DNA from: Gallionellaceae bacterium UBA6222 | GTDB lineage: Bacteria; Pseudomonadota; Gammaproteobacteria; Burkholderiales; Gallionellaceae | Direction: 5' to 3' | DNA length: 7,916 bases | Assembly (NCBI GenBank): GCA_002421915.1 | Contig: DISA01000080.1 | Coordinates: forward strand, 1 to 7,916 | Shown here: in pieces, positions 6,699 to 7,916 of the stretch | Layout of the letters: every line of letters begins with the position of its first letter | Numbering within the stretch: the first letter of the stretch is position 1 | Notes under the pieces: generated by a model | Database searches by the model: none | What the model was told of the DNA's origin: nothing | Seen by the model: only the letters and a program-made list of their open reading frames with translations | Position numbers and translations under genes: made by a program

Positions 6699-7311
6699 GC
6701 AATCTGAAAGCGCTGCCCAGCGTTTCGCCGATGCGTTGCAAAAACAGTGTGCCCATTTCGGGATAGAAGCGTTCCTTGTCTTCGCTGGCGAGAACGAGCA
6801 GGCCGATGGTCTGGCCGTTGGCGCGCAAGGGAAGGTAGGCGAAGGAGCGCAGATGCCGGCCGGCCTCACCGAACCACGCCAGCGTGTCGGCGATGGCGTG
6901 GTGCGCACAAACGGGTTGCGCGTGCCCATCGGCGAAGGCGAGCACTTCGGCACTGGGCGGCTCGTCGCGCCACAGATGCAGGGCGCTGTGCGGCACGGCG
7001 AAAATGTCGCGCAGATTGTGCGTCACCAGGGATTGCAACGCGGCGCGGTCGTAGGGGCCGAACAGCGCGCAGTTGAACTGGTGCACCTTGAGTTGCAGCG
7101 CGTCATTCTCTTTGGCGAACGCCAGCAGTTCGCGCAACTGCTTTTCCAGTGCCTTGACGCGCTCGCGCAGGGTGAGAAGCTGGCGCTCGGCCAGGGAGAT
7201 GGTGCGCCCGCCGTGCGGATGCGGCAGATTGATTTCGGCCAGCAATCCGGCATGTTCCTCAAAGAATTGCGGGTGATTTTGCAGATATTGGGCAACGGCT
7301 TCTGGATTCAT
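6691..7311 (-). CDS. DUF484 family protein (YigA-like, GAF-like domain)
   Basis: This is a 206-residue soluble protein with no signal peptide or membrane helix. The N-terminus NPEAVAQYLQNHPQFFEEHAG followed by LPHPHGGRTISLAERQLLTL is the recognisable DUF484 signature. Residues about 40-76 should form a coiled coil (ERQLLTLRERVKALEKQLRE), and about 80-203 resemble a GAF-like fold ending in LPLRANGQTIGLLVLASEDK. The family is related to E. coli YigA, which also lies between dapF and xerC; its function is unknown to me. A coiled coil joined to a GAF-like domain suggests a dimeric ligand-binding or regulatory protein, which is inference. The start is supported by the family N-terminus and a Shine-Dalgarno overlapping the dapF stop. 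The gene begins 9 bases after dapF and overlaps xerC by 8 bases. Confidence 0.88.
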   Translation of the reverse strand: MNPEAVAQYLQNHPQFFEEHAGLLAEINLPHPHGGRTISLAERQLLTLRERVKALEKQLRELLAFAKENDALQLKVHQFNCALFGPYDRAALQSLVTHNLRDIFAVPHSALHLWRDEPPSAEVLAFADGHAQPVCAHHAIADTLAWFGEAGRHLRSFAYLPLRANGQTIGLLVLASEDKERFYPEMGTLFLQRIGETLGSAFRLHV

Positions 7312-7318
7312 CTCGGGT

Positions 7319-7322
7319 TCCT
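7319..7322 (-). promoter_or_regulatory. Ribosome binding site of the DUF484 gene
   Basis: Read on the minus strand, AGGA starts within the dapF TAG stop codon and lies 7 bases before the ATG at 7311. It supports this start and continuous translation from dapF into the DUF484 gene. Confidence 0.6.
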
Positions 7323-7916
7323 ATAGTTCAATACTGCCTTCGAATACGGTCAGCGCCGGGCCGGTCATCAGCACCGGCGCATTGTCGCCCGCCCAATGGA
7401 TGGTCAGCACGCCGCCGCGCGTGGCGACGTGCACGGTATCATCCAGCAGGCCGCGGCGGATACCCGTCACCACGGCGGCACACGCGCCGGTGCCGCAGGA
7501 CAGGGTTTCACCGGCACCGCGTTCATGCACGCGCAGCTTGATATGCCCGCGATCAATAACCTGCATGAATCCGGCGTTGACGCGATTGGGGAAGCGCGCA
7601 TGGCGCTCGATCAGCGGGCCTTGGCCGGCGACGGGCGCACTGTCAACATCAGCCACCACTTGCACCGCATGCGGATTGCCCATCGAGACGGCGCTGATTT
7701 CGATCACCGCATCGCCCACTTGCAATGGCTGCACCGCGACATCGCTATCGCTGATGAAGGGAATGCGCGCGGGTTCAAAGATCGGCGTACCCATGTTGAC
7801 CGTGACGCGCCCGTCATCCTCCAGCCGGGGTGAGACCAAACCGCTCTTGGTCTCGACCACGATCTCCTTCTTGCCGGTGAGTTTCTTGTCATGCACGAAG
7901 CGCACGAAGCAGCGCG
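7321..7916 (-). CDS. dapF: DapF, diaminopimelate epimerase (5' end outside window)
   Basis: DapF converts LL- to meso-diaminopimelate in the cytoplasm, the last step before lysine and the source of the cross-linking residue in Gram-negative peptidoglycan. About 197 residues are present from the usual 275 or so; the frame stays open through the window edge (Arg-Cys-Phe-Val-Arg-Phe-Val), so the GTG at 7905 is an internal Val codon, not the start. The family motifs VSMGNPHAV, FPNRVNAGFMQV and ERGAGETLSCGTGACA are intact. The Cys of LSCGTG (codon 7497-7495) is the second catalytic cysteine, equivalent to Cys217 of the E. coli or Haemophilus enzyme. The first catalytic Cys, in the CGNGAR motif, should be encoded just beyond the window; the Cys seen at 7911-7909 is the later, non-catalytic one. 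It heads the visible dapF-DUF484-xerC group. Confidence 0.96.
   Translation of the reverse strand, partial: RCFVRFVHDKKLTGKKEIVVETKSGLVSPRLEDDGRVTVNMGTPIFEPARIPFISDSDVAVQPLQVGDAVIEISAVSMGNPHAVQVVADVDSAPVAGQGPLIERHARFPNRVNAGFMQVIDRGHIKLRVHERGAGETLSCGTGACAAVVTGIRRGLLDDTVHVATRGGVLTIHWAGDNAPVLMTGPALTVFEGSIEL

Noticed and set aside
6697..7326. 209-codon open frame on the plus strand opposite the DUF484 gene
   Set aside because: The minus-strand reading has a clear DUF484 signature, an acceptable Shine-Dalgarno and operon spacing; the plus-strand reading has none of these.
7892..7911. Short tandem repeat with GCACGAAG units near the right edge
   Set aside because: It encodes the conserved CFVRFV stretch of DapF; the repeat follows from repeated Phe-Val-Arg codons and is not a regulatory array.

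Overview
The window (about 7.9 kb, GC-rich, gene-dense) looks like ordinary chromosomal core DNA of a Gram-negative bacterium, most likely a betaproteobacterium. The reasons are the gene order mreB-mreC-mreD-mrdA-rodA-rlpA in one run, a short betaproteobacterial-type MreC, a lipoprotein RlpA with a SPOR tail, and the facing dapF-DUF484-xerC group. A Nitrosomonadales/Gallionellaceae-like source is my guess from the overall protein style and was not tested. I see no mobile element, CRISPR array, tRNA, rRNA or phage gene.

Plus strand, 1-5780: an envelope-growth operon. The 3' end of mreB (actin-like filament) is followed by mreC, mreD, mrdA (PBP2 transpeptidase), rodA (SEDS glycosyltransferase) and rlpA (outer-membrane lipoprotein, putative lytic transglycosylase). 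The first five make the Rod complex (elongasome), which inserts lateral-wall peptidoglycan. The genes are packed with stop/start overlaps at mreC/mreD, mreD/mrdA and mrdA/rodA and only 10 bases between rodA and rlpA, so they are probably cotranscribed and partly translationally coupled. The operon promoter must lie upstream of the window.

Minus strand, 7916-5802: dapF (partial at its 5' end), a DUF484/GAF-like gene and xerC, read towards rlpA. DapF makes meso-diaminopimelate for lysine and peptidoglycan. XerC is the tyrosine recombinase that resolves chromosome dimers. This is the same order (dapF-DUF484-xerC) as the E. coli dapF-yigA-xerC cluster. The two operons converge with 21 bases between stop codons, where inverted repeats may act as a weak bidirectional terminator.

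No stretch of 300 bases or more lacks a gene; the largest gap is the 21-base convergent junction. All catalytic motifs I could check in the complete genes are intact. I did not find a novel system. The points worth a second look are small: the mreC start codon, the coupled overlaps, the convergent junction, rlpA sitting in an elongasome operon, and the unexplained DUF484 protein.
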